From Azorhizobium caulinodans ORS 571 (GTDB lineage: Bacteria > Pseudomonadota > Alphaproteobacteria > Rhizobiales > Xanthobacteraceae): a stretch of 64,000 nucleotides of DNA. The notes beneath the pieces are model-generated. The model did not search any database. It saw nothing but the letters and a program-made list of their open reading frames with translations, and was not told where the DNA came from. A program made the translations under genes and the position numbers. Where the stretch lies: contig NC_009937.1 in NCBI RefSeq assembly GCF_000010525.1, forward strand, positions 1,431,501-1,495,500, in the 5' to 3' direction. Shown here in pieces: positions 9,022 to 17,912 of the stretch (its first letter is position 1; every line of letters starts with the position of its first letter).

Positions 9022-9044
9022 CCCTGTTCCCGTCGGAGCAATCC

Positions 9045-9665
9045 ATGACCAGCATCCTCCTCGTGACGTCCAGCCCTCGGGGCGCCGATAGCCTGTCTAC
9101 CCGTTTCGCGACCGAGATCGCCGAAGGCCTCAAGGCACGTTTTGGCGGCGCGCTACTGACGCGCGATCTGGCGGCCAACCCGCCGCCGCATATCACGCAG
9201 GCCTATATTCACGGCCGCGTCACGCCGCCGGAGGCACGCACGCCCGAGCAGGTCGAGGCGGTCGCCCTTGCCCAGGAGTTCGTCGATGAGGTGAAGGCCG
9301 CCGACGTGATCGTCTTGGGTTCGGGCATGATCAATTTCGGCCCGTCTTCGCAGCTCAAGGCTTGGTTCGATCATATCACTTGGCCGGGTGTGACCTTCGG
9401 GTATGGCGAAGCGGGCAGGCCGCAGGGAACGCTGACCGGCAAGAAGGTCTATCTCGTCACCGCTGCGGGCGGTGTCTTTTCGGAAGGCGACTGGGCGCCC
9501 TTTGATTTCCAGACCGGCAATCTGCGCCACCTCTTGGGCTTCGTCGGCCTGACCGACGTCGAAATCATCCGCGTGGAAGGCACCGTCTTCGGGCCCGAGG
9601 CGGCCAAGGCCGCCATCGCCGCCACCGAAGCCCAAGTGCGCTCGATCCTGGAAACGGCCGCCTGA
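9045..9665 (+). CDS. azoR: FMN-dependent NADH:quinone oxidoreductase / azoreductase
   Basis: 206 residues, close to the usual 200. It is a flavodoxin-like protein that uses NADH to reduce quinones and azo compounds. Visible features are the phosphate-binding start [19 protein letters not shown], the FMN-site motif [26 protein letters not shown], and the second loop [11 protein letters not shown]. The ATG at 9045 is the first start in frame. It was probably followed by another gene that the IS3 element has cut off. Confidence 0.93.
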
Positions 9666-9692
9666 CGGCGGCCAAACCAGAAGGATCACCAA

Positions 9693-9709
9693 ATGCTGCA
9701 GATCGATCT
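9693..9709 (+). pseudogene. Gene start interrupted by the IS3 element
   Basis: Directly after azoR there is AAGGATCACCAA followed by ATG CTG CAG ATC GAT, a good ribosome binding site and start, but the IS3 left end begins at about 9710. Only about five codons of the native gene remain. No continuation exists to the right of the element. It probably formed an operon with azoR. Confidence 0.5.
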
Positions 9710-9775
9710 TTGGCCTGCCCCCTGAAAAGTGGTCCTCCGTGAAGTAGGCTTTTTGAGCCTTTGGAGGATGGCGCG

Positions 9776-10053
9776 ATGGCGCAGAAGAAGCACAAGCCGG
9801 AAGAGATCGTCGCGAAGCTTCGGCAGGTCGACGTTTTGGTGTCGCAGGCGCGGCCGGTTGCGGAGGCGATCCGGGCCATCGGGGTGACGGCGTTCACCTA
9901 TTATCGCTGGCGCAAGGAGTTCGGCGGGCTGAGAGCGACCAGGTGAAGCGGCTGAAGGATCTGGAGAAGGAGAACGAACGGCTGCGCAAGGCGGTTTCGG
10001 ACCTGACGCTGGAGAAGCTGATCCTGAAGGAAGCCGCGTCGGGAAACTTCTAA
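9776..10053 (+). pseudogene. IS3-family orfA, frameshifted
   Basis: It begins MAQKKHKPEEIVAKLRQVDVL, with the helix-turn-helix AIGVTAFTYYRWRKEFGG. The frame then hits a stop at 9944-9946. The expected leucine-zipper half (DQVKRLKDLEKENERLRKAV, then LILKEAASGNF) continues in another frame up to the stop at 10051. A single-base deletion near 9940 accounts for this. The element may therefore be unable to move without help from an intact copy. Confidence 0.85.
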
Positions 10054-10088
10054 GCCCCGCCCGTCGCCGTCGCTGCATCGCGCACGTC

Positions 10089-10922
10089 GTGGCCAAGCTC
10101 GGCGTATCGGAGCGGCTCGCGTGCCGGGTTCTGGGGCAGCATCGATCCACGCAACGCAAGGTTCCAGTGGGCCGTGCCGATGAGGCGGGCCTGACCGCGG
10201 ACATCATCGAACTGGCCACCCGATACGGTCGCTATGGCTATCGGCGGATCACGGCATTGCTGCAGGCGTCCGGCTGGGTGGTGAACGTGAAGCGGGTCGA
10301 GCGGATCTGGCGGCGGGAGGGGCTCAAAGTGCCAAGCAAGCAACCGAAGAAGGGGCGCCTGTGGTTCAACGGCGGGTCCTGCCTGCGGCTGCGGCCGGAG
10401 CATCCCAACCATGTGTGGTCCTATGACTTCGTCGAGGATCGCACCCACAACGGGCGGAAGTTCCGCATGCTGAACGTGATCGACGAGTTCACACGGGAGT
10501 GCCTGGCCATCCGCATTGACCGCAAGCTGAACTCGACCGCGGTCATCGACGTGCTGACGGACCTGTTCGTGCTGCGGGGCGTGCCCAGCCATATCCGTTC
10601 CGACAATGGCCCGGAGTTCATCGCCAAGGCGGTGCGGGACTGGATCACGGCCGTCGGGGCCAGGACGGCCTTCATCGCGCCCGGCTCGCCGTGGGAGAAT
10701 GGCTATTGCGAGAGCTTCAACTCCAAGCTCCGGGATGAACTGCTCGACGGTGAGATCTTCTACAGCCTGGCCGAGGCGAGGATCGTCATCGAGGACTGGC
10801 GCCGGCACTACAACACCGAGCGGCCACACTCCGCGCTCGGCTACAAGCCTCCGGCACCGGCCGTTATCGTGCCGCAGGTGCCGCCAACATCAAATGCGCC
10901 CAACAGGCCCACAATGCATTAG
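10089..10922 (+). CDS. IS3-family transposase orfB
   Basis: 277 residues from a GTG. Coding similarity extends upstream to about 10055 (SPARRRRCIAHVV), as expected when OrfB is made by -1 frameshifting from orfA. The HTH_21 region is followed by the rve catalytic domain with the DDE triad: D in WSYDFVED, D in IRSDNGPEF, E in PWENGYCESFNSKLRDELL. The end NTERPHSALGYKPPAP is the usual tail. The catalytic domain looks intact. Confidence 0.93.
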   Translation: MAKLGVSERLACRVLGQHRSTQRKVPVGRADEAGLTADIIELATRYGRYGYRRITALLQASGWVVNVKRVERIWRREGLKVPSKQPKKGRLWFNGGSCLRLRPEHPNHVWSYDFVEDRTHNGRKFRMLNVIDEFTRECLAIRIDRKLNSTAVIDVLTDLFVLRGVPSHIRSDNGPEFIAKAVRDWITAVGARTAFIAPGSPWENGYCESFNSKLRDELLDGEIFYSLAEARIVIEDWRRHYNTERPHSALGYKPPAPAVIVPQVPPTSNAPNRPTMH

Positions 10923-10924
10923 AC

Positions 10925-11743
10925 TCAAGCCGGACCACTCAATAGGGGCAGGTCAAGCCGCTCCATCAGGTAGCGGCTCGGCGGCTTGCCGACCATCTTG
11001 CGGAACATGGTCACGAAGCTGCTGGCGCTTTCATAGCCGAGATCCATCGCGACGGCCTGGACGGTCTGGCCGGCGCTCAGACGCCGCAAGGCGAGGACCA
11101 CGTGCAATTGCCGGCGCCAGCGGCCGAAGCTCATGCCCACCTGCTCCGCCAGCATACGGTTCAGGCTGCGCTCGCTGAGCGCGATGCGGGAAGCCCACTC
11201 TGCGACGGTGGCGTGATCCGCAGGCGCTGCGATCAACAGGTCGGTGAGCTTCTTCAGGCGCACGTCGCCAGGGATTGGAAGGCGGAGGTCTTCGACCGGC
11301 GCCGCAGCCAGTTCATCGAAGATAACGGAAACGATGCGGCCGTCCGGGCCGTCGACGTCATAGAGCTCCGGAAGCTCGTTGGCGCGCATCAACAGGTGAC
11401 GGAGAAGGCTCGAAACCGTGATCGTGCAGCATGCGTTCGGCAGCTCTGGCGTCGCAGGAGGTTCGATGAAGAGGGAGATGCACTCCACTTCGCCTGAGCC
11501 GAAAACGGTGTGTGGCACCCCGCCCGGAATCCACACTGCGCATTGCGGCGGCACGATCCAGACTGCGTCCTCAACCTCGCAGTTGATCACGCCACGGACG
11601 GTGAAAAGCAGTTGCGCTTTCTGATGGTGGTGCCGCGGCGATTGTTCCAGGCTCTCGAGACTGGCGACGGCGTTGGCGGTGACGAGCGCGCGCGGCACCT
11701 CGTCCACATAGGAAAGCCAATCGCTACGGACGTCCACATACAT
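10925..11743 (-). CDS. AraC-family regulator with C-terminus supplied by an IS3 end
   Basis: 272 residues. The N-terminal cupin (SPRHHHQKAQLLFTVRGVINCEV; WIVPPQCAVWIPGGVPH) is of the type found in AraC regulators with HXXXH motifs. The C-terminal double helix-turn-helix is complete (AEWASRIALSERSLNRMLAEQVGMSFGRWRRQ; VAMDLGYESASSFVTMFRKMVGKPPSRY). The last nine residues, about DLPLLSGPA, are read from the inverted repeat of the adjacent IS3 element (10925-10956). The native tail has been replaced, but the DNA-binding domain is whole, so it may still work. Targets are unknown. Confidence 0.88.
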   Translation of the reverse strand: MYVDVRSDWLSYVDEVPRALVTANAVASLESLEQSPRHHHQKAQLLFTVRGVINCEVEDAVWIVPPQCAVWIPGGVPHTVFGSGEVECISLFIEPPATPELPNACCTITVSSLLRHLLMRANELPELYDVDGPDGRIVSVIFDELAAAPVEDLRLPIPGDVRLKKLTDLLIAAPADHATVAEWASRIALSERSLNRMLAEQVGMSFGRWRRQLHVVLALRRLSAGQTVQAVAMDLGYESASSFVTMFRKMVGKPPSRYLMERLDLPLLSGPA

Positions 11744-11931
11744 CGAAGGCCCCGGCGTTTTCGATTTTGGCTGGATTGAAACATGTAGGGGCGGGATTGC
11801 GCAATGACGCCATTCGTCGGCGGGCTTATTTCATTCAGCTAGAGGGGACATGCAGCGATCTGGTCGCGCGCTTTCTCGCGCGGGGGCAGCGCTCAACGGC
11901 CCGATCCAGCAATTCGGATAGGAGTGGTGAC

Positions 11932-12330
11932 GTGACCGAAAAGAAGCCCGTTGAGCTCGCACTTGCCTGGCTGATTCCACCGGTCGGCGCCTCGATCTTC
12001 GTCACGATCCAGTGCTTCTCTTACATCAACAGTTACGTCGGGAGCGGTGGAGCGATGCAGGCCATCACGTTCGGCCCCGCCGCGCTATTCGGCGTTTCCT
12101 TCTTTTACGGCGCCTGGGTGATCCCGCCTTTGCTGGCGCTGGCCGGACGGCGCGCGAGCGATTGGGCCATGCTCGTGCTTGGCGGCCTTCTTGTCATCTT
12201 GAGCATGCTCGGCGGCGTGTCCGACGGTCTGCGCGACGGGATCCATCTCGTTGCCCTGGAACTGCTGGCCGTCACGCTCCCAGGCGCGGTCGCGCTGATC
12301 CTGTCGTGGCGGCACATGCGCGCGCGCTGA
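11932..12330 (+). CDS. Small integral membrane protein, unknown
   Basis: 132 residues starting at a GTG preceded by GGAG six bases upstream. A longer in-frame start at 11767 would add a non-hydrophobic leader with no ribosome site. Four hydrophobic segments are visible: ALAWLIPPVGASIFVTI, AALFGVSFFYGAWVIPPLLAL, WAMLVLGGLLVILSML and LLAVTLPGAVALILSW. No family is recognised. It sits 29 bases upstream of another unknown gene, so they may be cotranscribed. Confidence 0.65.
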   Translation: MTEKKPVELALAWLIPPVGASIFVTIQCFSYINSYVGSGGAMQAITFGPAALFGVSFFYGAWVIPPLLALAGRRASDWAMLVLGGLLVILSMLGGVSDGLRDGIHLVALELLAVTLPGAVALILSWRHMRAR

Positions 12331-12359
12331 AGGTATTTATTGGAGTTAGGAGACGATAG

Positions 12360-12764
12360 ATGCCTTTGGACAGCACGAACTTCCCGCACGTCTGGATGAG
12401 TTATGACCACGCTCCCGATCATGACCACGACGAGGACTTCTCGGAGCTGGAGGCCAATCTCAAGCGCGGCGCGCCATTCGTGATCTTGACCGATTCCGCG
12501 CCGGCCGAAGACCACGAGCACAGTCATGAGGAAAAGAAGCGCACCTCGCTGTGGATGAAGAAGCACAAGGCGGAACTACGCTCGCTCGTGCTGGCCCTGA
12601 TCGTGATCGAACCGAGCGCCGCCAAGCGTCTGGCCTTCAAGCCGTTCGGCGTAGCCTTCGCCAAGTTCTGGGGCTATCCGCTGCGCCTCGCCGCGTCCCG
12701 CGAAGAGGCCATGGCGATCGCCGGGGAACTGCTGTTGGAACGCACCGGGTCAGCGAAAGCCTGA
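12360..12764 (+). CDS. Conserved-looking soluble protein with His/Asp-rich segments, unknown
   Basis: 134 residues, no membrane segment. It starts MPLDSTNFPHVWMSYDHAPDHDHDEDF and has a second acidic/His run, PAEDHEHSHEEKKR. Its core, SLWMKKHKAELRSLVLALIVIEPS, ends in an alpha/beta-like tail. The His/Asp clusters might bind metal, but this is only a compositional remark. A purine-rich sequence (GGAGTTAGGAG, 12341-12351) precedes the ATG. It follows the small membrane protein on the same strand. Confidence 0.65.
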   Translation: MPLDSTNFPHVWMSYDHAPDHDHDEDFSELEANLKRGAPFVILTDSAPAEDHEHSHEEKKRTSLWMKKHKAELRSLVLALIVIEPSAAKRLAFKPFGVAFAKFWGYPLRLAASREEAMAIAGELLLERTGSAKA

Positions 12765-12859
12765 CGAACGCCGTCGCCCGCTCGCTTGAATGCTGGCGCG
12801 CCGCCGGCCGGGCTTCAGCCAGACCACCTCTTTCAACGGCAAGAAGAACGACGGCCCTG

Positions 12860-13103
12860 CGTCGCTGGAGATGTGGCGGTTCAAGCAGCTTGAGCGTGAG
12901 AGCACCATGCTGCGGAAGCTGGTGCCGTACCTACCTGTCCAGCACCTGGAGATGCTGCAGGATGTGATCCGTGGAAAAAATGTAGGGTCTCTCCGCAAGC
13001 GCGAACCTGTCGATGTGGTCTGTGGCGGGTGTCCATCCGATGTGTGCCTGCGCAGCCCATGAGCGGACTCCTTGAGCTATCGCTGCAAGCCTCATCGCCC
13101 CCA
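12860..13103 (+). pseudogene. Decayed IS3-family transposase remnant
   Basis: The frame reads MWRFKQLERESTMLRKLVPYL...EMLQDVIRGK, which matches the C-terminal zipper of IS3 OrfA proteins. After it, in shifted frames, come KREPVDVV, VSIRCV and [12 protein letters not shown], recognisable as the start of an OrfB. No inverted repeats or DDE domain remain. It marks an older insertion between the unknown genes and the LysR gene. Confidence 0.7.
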
Positions 13104-13994
13104 TCAGGCCTGCCTCCGCGCGAAATCGACGAAGGCCTTGAACGCCGCGGTCGGATTGCGGCGGCTCGGATAGTAGAGGCTCAAGGGCGGCAGAGCCGGG
13201 GTCCAGTCTTCAAGCACGCGGACAAGGCGGCCGGCTTCGATGTCGTCCCGCACGTCGGATTCCATCGCCAGTGTGAGACCGATGGAGGCGAGGGCCGCGG
13301 CGCGTGCGAGGCTCGCTTCGTCAAGGGTGATGGGGCCCTCCACCGCGATATGGACCGATTGTCCGTCCTTTTCGAACGGCCATCGGTAGATTGTGCCATT
13401 GGGAAGCCGGACGCGCAAACAGGAATGGCCGGCGAGATCCTGAGGCATCACGGGTATTCCGTGCGCTTTCAAATAGCGCGGGGTGGCCACCACAACATTT
13501 CGCCGCCCGCCGCCCAAGGGGAGCGCGATCATGTCGACCGGCACAAGGTCGGCGCTCCGGACGCCAAGGTCAAAGCCGCCCGCGACAATATCCACCAGCC
13601 GACCTTCTGTGACGATGTCGATGTGGACCTTCGGATACATCCGGAGAAACGGTAGGACGAGCCAGGAGAAAATCTCCCGTGCCGCCGTCGGAAAGGCGTT
13701 GATGCGCAGTGTGCCGGACGGCGTGGCCTTTTGAGAGCGCACAACCTCCATCGCCTCATGGATGTCCCGCAGGGCAGGAGCCACTTGAGCGACGAACTGC
13801 TGGCCTGCCTCCGTCAAGGATACGCTTCGCGTCGTGCGGTTGAAGAGGCGGACGCCGAGCGTGCGTTCCAGCTTTCCGACCGCGTTGCTGAGCGCGGTCG
13901 TCGAGAGCCCCAGCTCAAGGGCAGCCGTCCGGAACTTGCCATGACGGGCCACCATGAGAACGGCGTCCAATTCGGTCAGGCTGCCCTGCATCAT
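13104..13994 (-). CDS. LysR-family transcriptional regulator
   Basis: 296 residues from the ATG at 13994. The frame is open further upstream, but the extra residues do not belong to the family. The winged helix is [59 protein letters not shown]. The substrate-binding domain of the DsdC/AaeR type ends [11 protein letters not shown]. It is divergent from an NTF2-like/SDR gene pair, its likely target. Inducer unknown. Confidence 0.93.
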   Translation of the reverse strand: MMQGSLTELDAVLMVARHGKFRTAALELGLSTTALSNAVGKLERTLGVRLFNRTTRSVSLTEAGQQFVAQVAPALRDIHEAMEVVRSQKATPSGTLRINAFPTAAREIFSWLVLPFLRMYPKVHIDIVTEGRLVDIVAGGFDLGVRSADLVPVDMIALPLGGGRRNVVVATPRYLKAHGIPVMPQDLAGHSCLRVRLPNGTIYRWPFEKDGQSVHIAVEGPITLDEASLARAAALASIGLTLAMESDVRDDIEAGRLVRVLEDWTPALPPLSLYYPSRRNPTAAFKAFVDFARRQA

Positions 13995-14118
13995 TATCCC
14001 GATTTTCGTGATGAGCCGTCCCGAATTGTCCTGGTTATCGCGCCAGTTGTCTATCGCTAGCTTGGCGTGCAGGGGCAGCCGCCGCGGTTGCAGCCCTCCG
14101 TTAGCAGGACAAACAACC

Positions 14119-14448
14119 ATGCCGATCGAGCTTCCCACTCCCATTGCCGCGTATGTGGCCGCGAACGCCCGACTGGACGTCGATGGCATGCTGGCATCCT
14201 TCTCAGCCGATGCCGTCCTTCGCGACAACGGCACCGCTTTTCGGGGACACGCCGAAATCAGGCGCTTGCTCGAAGAGGAGGTGGTTGCCGCGAGCGCCAT
14301 TTTCACGCCGGATAGCGTCAGGCACGAGGACGGCCAAGTCGTCGTGGAAGGCCCAGCCCATGGCGACTTTAAGGGCAGCCCGATCCGCTTCACCTATCGT
14401 TTTACCCTCGGCAACGACGCGATCAAAGCCGTGGAGATCACGGCATGA
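14119..14448 (+). CDS. NTF2-like / SnoaL-type protein
   Basis: 109 residues. It has the compact alpha+beta cone fold pattern: an N-terminal helix ([47 protein letters not shown]) and then strands [18 protein letters not shown] and [19 protein letters not shown]. Such proteins can be small isomerases or hydrolases, or non-enzymatic binders. Its stop overlaps the ATG of the next SDR gene (ATGA), so the two are coupled and probably act on the same compound. Confidence 0.85.
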   Translation: MPIELPTPIAAYVAANARLDVDGMLASFSADAVLRDNGTAFRGHAEIRRLLEEEVVAASAIFTPDSVRHEDGQVVVEGPAHGDFKGSPIRFTYRFTLGNDAIKAVEITA

Positions 14449-15233
14449 CCATCAAAGTCGATCCGACCGAGTTCGCGGAAAAGCGCGTGCTCATCAGCGG
14501 CGGCACCAGGGGGCTGGGCCGCGCCACCGTCGACCGTTTCCTCGCCGGCGGCGCCCGGGTGATCACATCAGCCCGCGGAACACTGGAGCGGATCGACGGC
14601 GTCGAGTATGTCCAGGCCGACCTCACTACGGCGGAGGGCGGGACAGCCTTCGCGAAGGCGGCGCTCGAGCGCCTGGGCGGCGTCGACATCCTGGCCCATG
14701 TGCTCGGCGGCTCCTCCGCGCCCGGAGGTGGCTTTGTCGCCCTGACCGACGATCATTGGCTGTCCGAACTGAACCTGAACCTGCTGGCGACCGTGCGTCT
14801 GGATCGTCTTCTCGTGCCGCAAATGATCGAGAGGGGCGCCGGCGCGGTGGTGTACGTGACCTCCATCCAATCCGTCCTGCCGCTTCCCGAGGCGACCACC
14901 GCTTACGCCGCTGCCAAGGCCGCGCTCAGGACGTATAGCAAGTCCATCTCCAAGGAACTGGGACCGAAGGGCGTGCGGGTCAACGCCGTGTCTCCCGGCT
15001 GGATCATGACCGAGGGGACCGATGTCTTTCTCAAGCGCATCCAAGCCGCGAACGGCGGCACGATCGAGGACGCGCGCCAGCTCGTGCTGGCCGGTCTTGG
15101 CGGCATTTCCATAGGTCGCGGCGCTGAACCTCATGAGGTTGCCGACCTCATCGCCTACCTGGCCTCTGATCGCGCTGCCTCGATCCACGGCGCCGAGTTT
15201 GTTATCGACGGCGGCACGGTCCCCACCGTCTGA
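14445..15233 (+). CDS. Short-chain dehydrogenase/reductase
   Basis: 262 residues, classical SDR. The nucleotide-binding motif is GGTRGLGRATVDRF (about residue 19). The active-site tetrad includes the Ser in VVYVTSIQS and the YxxxK in AYAAAKAALRTYSKS. VNAVSPGWIMTEGTD and the GAEFVIDGG end are typical. It probably oxidises or reduces an alcohol/ketone with NAD(P)H. Operon with the NTF2-like gene, divergent from LysR. Substrate unknown. Confidence 0.92.
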   Translation: MTIKVDPTEFAEKRVLISGGTRGLGRATVDRFLAGGARVITSARGTLERIDGVEYVQADLTTAEGGTAFAKAALERLGGVDILAHVLGGSSAPGGGFVALTDDHWLSELNLNLLATVRLDRLLVPQMIERGAGAVVYVTSIQSVLPLPEATTAYAAAKAALRTYSKSISKELGPKGVRVNAVSPGWIMTEGTDVFLKRIQAANGGTIEDARQLVLAGLGGISIGRGAEPHEVADLIAYLASDRAASIHGAEFVIDGGTVPTV

Positions 15234-15399
15234 TCGGGGTGGGGGGCACGCTTGGCCGAACTGGTCAAGCGTGGAAAGACACGCGCCCATGGCCCGATGC
15301 ACTCGACCTCCGCCCTGTGACTAAGAGCGATGGTCCCTTGCTGGCGCCAGACCCGCCTGAACGGCGTGCACGGCTCGCTGGTCGTCAGCCGCCGATCTA

Positions 15400-15775
15400 T
15401 CACGCACCATTCGCGCGCAGCACGGCATCCCAGGGCGGGTCGCGCGGGAATATGTCGGTCAGGAAACCGAGAAAGGCTTTGACGTTGGGACTGGCGCGGC
15501 GTCCCTCCGGCCAGAGCGCCGTGATGGCCGAGCGGGGCGCGAAATAGCCCTGAAGAAGCGGCACCAGAAGGCCGCGCGCGACATAAGGTGCCGCAACGAA
15601 GGTGGGTGATATGCCGATGCCCCCGCCTGCCGCCAGGACCGCCGCTACGGCGTCGCTGACATCCGTCACGATGGCGGCGTCCGTTATCATCTCCTGCGTC
15701 CGGTCACCGAGCTTGAACGACCAGCGCAGGGCCTGTCCCGAACTCTGAAGCGGAAATTCACGCATTCATTTCGGA
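15400..15775 (-). pseudogene. C-terminal fragment of a LysR regulator
   Basis: Only the end of a LysR effector domain remains: SSGQALRWSFKLGDR, VSDAVAAVLAAGGGIGISPTFVAAPYVARGLLVPLLQGY and SPNVKAFLGFLTD. Upstream of residue ~5 the frame shifts (ECVNF appears in another frame near 15755-15775), and then the similarity stops before the two-component gene. The DNA-binding half is gone, so it is a dead remnant at the edge of the accessory block. Confidence 0.8.
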
Positions 15776-15819
15776 TCACCAACCACAGGCAGCCTCTGGC
15801 GTCCCGTCCGTTCCTCCGC

Positions 15820-16554
15820 CTAAAGCCGCTCCGTGCCGCCGGAGACCACGTCGCGCAGGCGGCTGGTGGCCGCGCGGCCCAGCACCAGAGGCTCGCCGAC
15901 ACCGTCCAGCGTCACCCGCGAGCGGTTGCGAGAAGGGGTCTCGAAGCTGCGCAGGCGGTCGCGGTTGAGGATCAGCGAGCGGCTGAGGCGCACGAAGGGC
16001 GGGGCGGGCAGCACGCTCTCGAAGTGGCTGAGGGTGCGCCAGATCAGCAAGGAGGGCTGGTCCGCCAGCACCACGCGGGTGAAATCGCCCTCCGCGCACA
16101 AAGCGGCGATCTCGGCGGGGCTGGCGAGAACCGTGCGGTTGGGGGTGCGCAGCTCCAGGATGTCGTGCGCGCCCCCGCTCTCGCCGCCGGCTGCCGGGGG
16201 CGGGCGGTTGCGGCGCAGGCGCGCGATGGCCTCCGCCAGGCGCTCGGGTATCACCGGCTTCAGCAGATAGTCGACCGCTGCGGCGGCGAACGCATCCACC
16301 GCATATTGCGCATGGGCGGTGACGAACACCACATGCGGCGCCTGATCGAGCCGAGCGATCAACTGGAAGCCGTCGCTGCTTCCGAGGTCGATGTCGAGGA
16401 ACACCGCATCCGGCTTTTCCGCCGAAATGAGCTGAACCGCCCCGGACAGGTTGTCGGCTTCACCGAGAATGGCCACGTCGCCGTGGGCGGCCAACAGCCG
16501 ACGCATGGCGCGGATGGCCAGGGGCTCGTCATCGACGATCACGACCCGGAGCAC
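15820..16554 (-). CDS. LytTR-family response regulator
   Basis: 244 residues from a GTG at 16554. The receiver domain has acidic pair DDE at residues 8-10, phosphoacceptor D54 in FLDIDLGSSDGF, and Lys in DYLLKPV. The LytTR DNA-binding domain follows (ILELRTPNRTVLASPAEIAALCAEGDFTRVV; FESVLPAPPFVRLSRSLILNRDRLRS). The start lies inside the 3' end of the kinase gene (16-base overlap), so the pair is coupled. LytTR regulators often control exoproducts; the adjacent cellulase on the other strand is a candidate target by position only. Confidence 0.94.
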   Translation of the reverse strand: MLRVVIVDDEPLAIRAMRRLLAAHGDVAILGEADNLSGAVQLISAEKPDAVFLDIDLGSSDGFQLIARLDQAPHVVFVTAHAQYAVDAFAAAAVDYLLKPVIPERLAEAIARLRRNRPPPAAGGESGGAHDILELRTPNRTVLASPAEIAALCAEGDFTRVVLADQPSLLIWRTLSHFESVLPAPPFVRLSRSLILNRDRLRSFETPSRNRSRVTLDGVGEPLVLGRAATSRLRDVVSGGTERL

Positions 16555-17759
16555 GGCTCGCCCTCCAGCAGAAGTTCGGCCACGACCACGTCGCCATGGG
16601 TGCAATCGGGGGCCTGCGGGCCGGTTTTCTCCTGGTGCAGGCTGAAGGAGTGGCGGCCGGGATAATGCAGTGCCAGCCGGCGGCGCACATTCTCCAGCCC
16701 GATGCCGGTGCGGGTGAGGCTCGCCTGGGCCGGCTCCGCCAGCGTGCCGCTGTTCTGGATCCGCACCCTCAGGTCGGCGCCCTCGGCGCGGATCAGTACG
16801 CGCAAGTCCAGATGCTGTGCCCGGTCACCATATTTTACGGCGTTCTCCACTAGGGGTTGCAGCAGGAAGCTGACGATACTGCGTCCGGAGGCATCGGGAT
16901 CGAGCGCAATCTGCGCGTGGAGGCGCGGCCCAAAGCGAGCCTCCTGCACGCGCAGATAGGCGGCGAGCGCCTCGGCCTCGGCGGCGACGCTGACCACAGT
17001 CTTGTCCACTCCGGCGAACGAATGGCGCAGATAGGCGGAGAGGTCGCGCAGCATGGCGAGAGCGGCGGTGGGATGTTCGGGGATTTCTTCGGCCACGCCG
17101 TTGAGGGCGTTGAACAGGAAATGCGGGTTGAGCTGGAGACGCAATTGCTGGAGCTCCGCCCGCAGCGCCTCGGCCTCGGCCACCGCCGCGCGCTGGCGGT
17201 CGGTGCGCCCGCCCAGCTCCGCCTTCACCCAGAAATAGGCAAGGCTCCATCCGACAAAGACCAGCATGTAATATGCGAAAGGCGTCAGCACTTCCTGGCG
17301 GGAATTCCAGTCCGGAATGTTCCATCCCATGGGCGCACGCACCAGGGTGATGGCCGCGACCACCGCCGCGGCGCTCGCGGCGCTGAGCAGCAGGATGCAG
17401 GCCAGCGCCATGCCGGACAGCCGGCCCTCGAAACCCAGCCGCCCGAACGCCGCACGCAGGGTGGCAGCCACCAGCATCAGCAGCGGCTCGACGATGAGGG
17501 TGATGGTCAGGGCCAGGGCGAAATTCTGGTAGACGATGCTGCGGGTGGCCAGATCCACCAGGGAAAACACCCCCCAGACCACCAGCTGCACCCGCCAGAA
17601 CACCGGCACGCGATACCACGAAGTGCGGACGCGTCCCTGCGTGGTGCTGACCTCATCGGCGAATATCGACACATCCCACTCCGGCGGAACCCCGTTCGTA
17701 CAACTCCTCACCGAGGTAACGGCATTTGCCGGTGCTGGGCAAGGCGGGTGGCGTGCCAC
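16539..17759 (-). CDS. LytS/YehU-type sensor histidine kinase
   Basis: Up to 406 residues; the GTG start at 17759 is uncertain. Four hydrophobic helices are visible (VQLVVWGVFSLVDL; FALALTITLIVEPLLMLVAATL; LACILLLSAASAAAVVAAITLV; AYYMLVFVGWSLAYFWV), then a coiled coil. The phosphoacceptor H213 sits in LRLQLNPHFLFNALNGV, and the HATPase domain has LLQPLVENAVKYG and GIGLENVRRRL. No large periplasmic sensor is present, so the signal may be sensed in the membrane. Partner of the LytTR regulator. Confidence 0.92.
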   Translation of the reverse strand: MARHPPCPAPANAVTSVRSCTNGVPPEWDVSIFADEVSTTQGRVRTSWYRVPVFWRVQLVVWGVFSLVDLATRSIVYQNFALALTITLIVEPLLMLVAATLRAAFGRLGFEGRLSGMALACILLLSAASAAAVVAAITLVRAPMGWNIPDWNSRQEVLTPFAYYMLVFVGWSLAYFWVKAELGGRTDRQRAAVAEAEALRAELQQLRLQLNPHFLFNALNGVAEEIPEHPTAALAMLRDLSAYLRHSFAGVDKTVVSVAAEAEALAAYLRVQEARFGPRLHAQIALDPDASGRSIVSFLLQPLVENAVKYGDRAQHLDLRVLIRAEGADLRVRIQNSGTLAEPAQASLTRTGIGLENVRRRLALHYPGRHSFSLHQEKTGPQAPDCTHGDVVVAELLLEGEPCSGS

Positions 17760-17912
17760 CTGTTCGGGCCGCTGGGGCAGGCCGCTGCGGCAGGTTCGTC
17801 GTTTTTCCGGGCTGCTTCACCGAGTAGCGCGGATGCAGCCATGAACTTGACCCGCGCTTTGTGAGACCAAAGGGGCAGAAGCACACACCAAGCGTGCAAA
17901 GGGAGCCCGATC

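Larger units (their letters stand above)
9710..10956. mobile_element. IS3-family insertion sequence (IS407-like group)
   Basis: Ends share TTG(G/A)CCTGCCCC and AGTGGTCC in inverted orientation: left from 9710, right to 10956. Inside are an orfA with a frameshift and an intact DDE orfB. No target duplication is seen (ATCT left, GCCG right). The left end cuts a gene after azoR and the right end supplies the last codons of an AraC gene, so sequence between the two host genes was lost with or after insertion. Confidence 0.88.
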
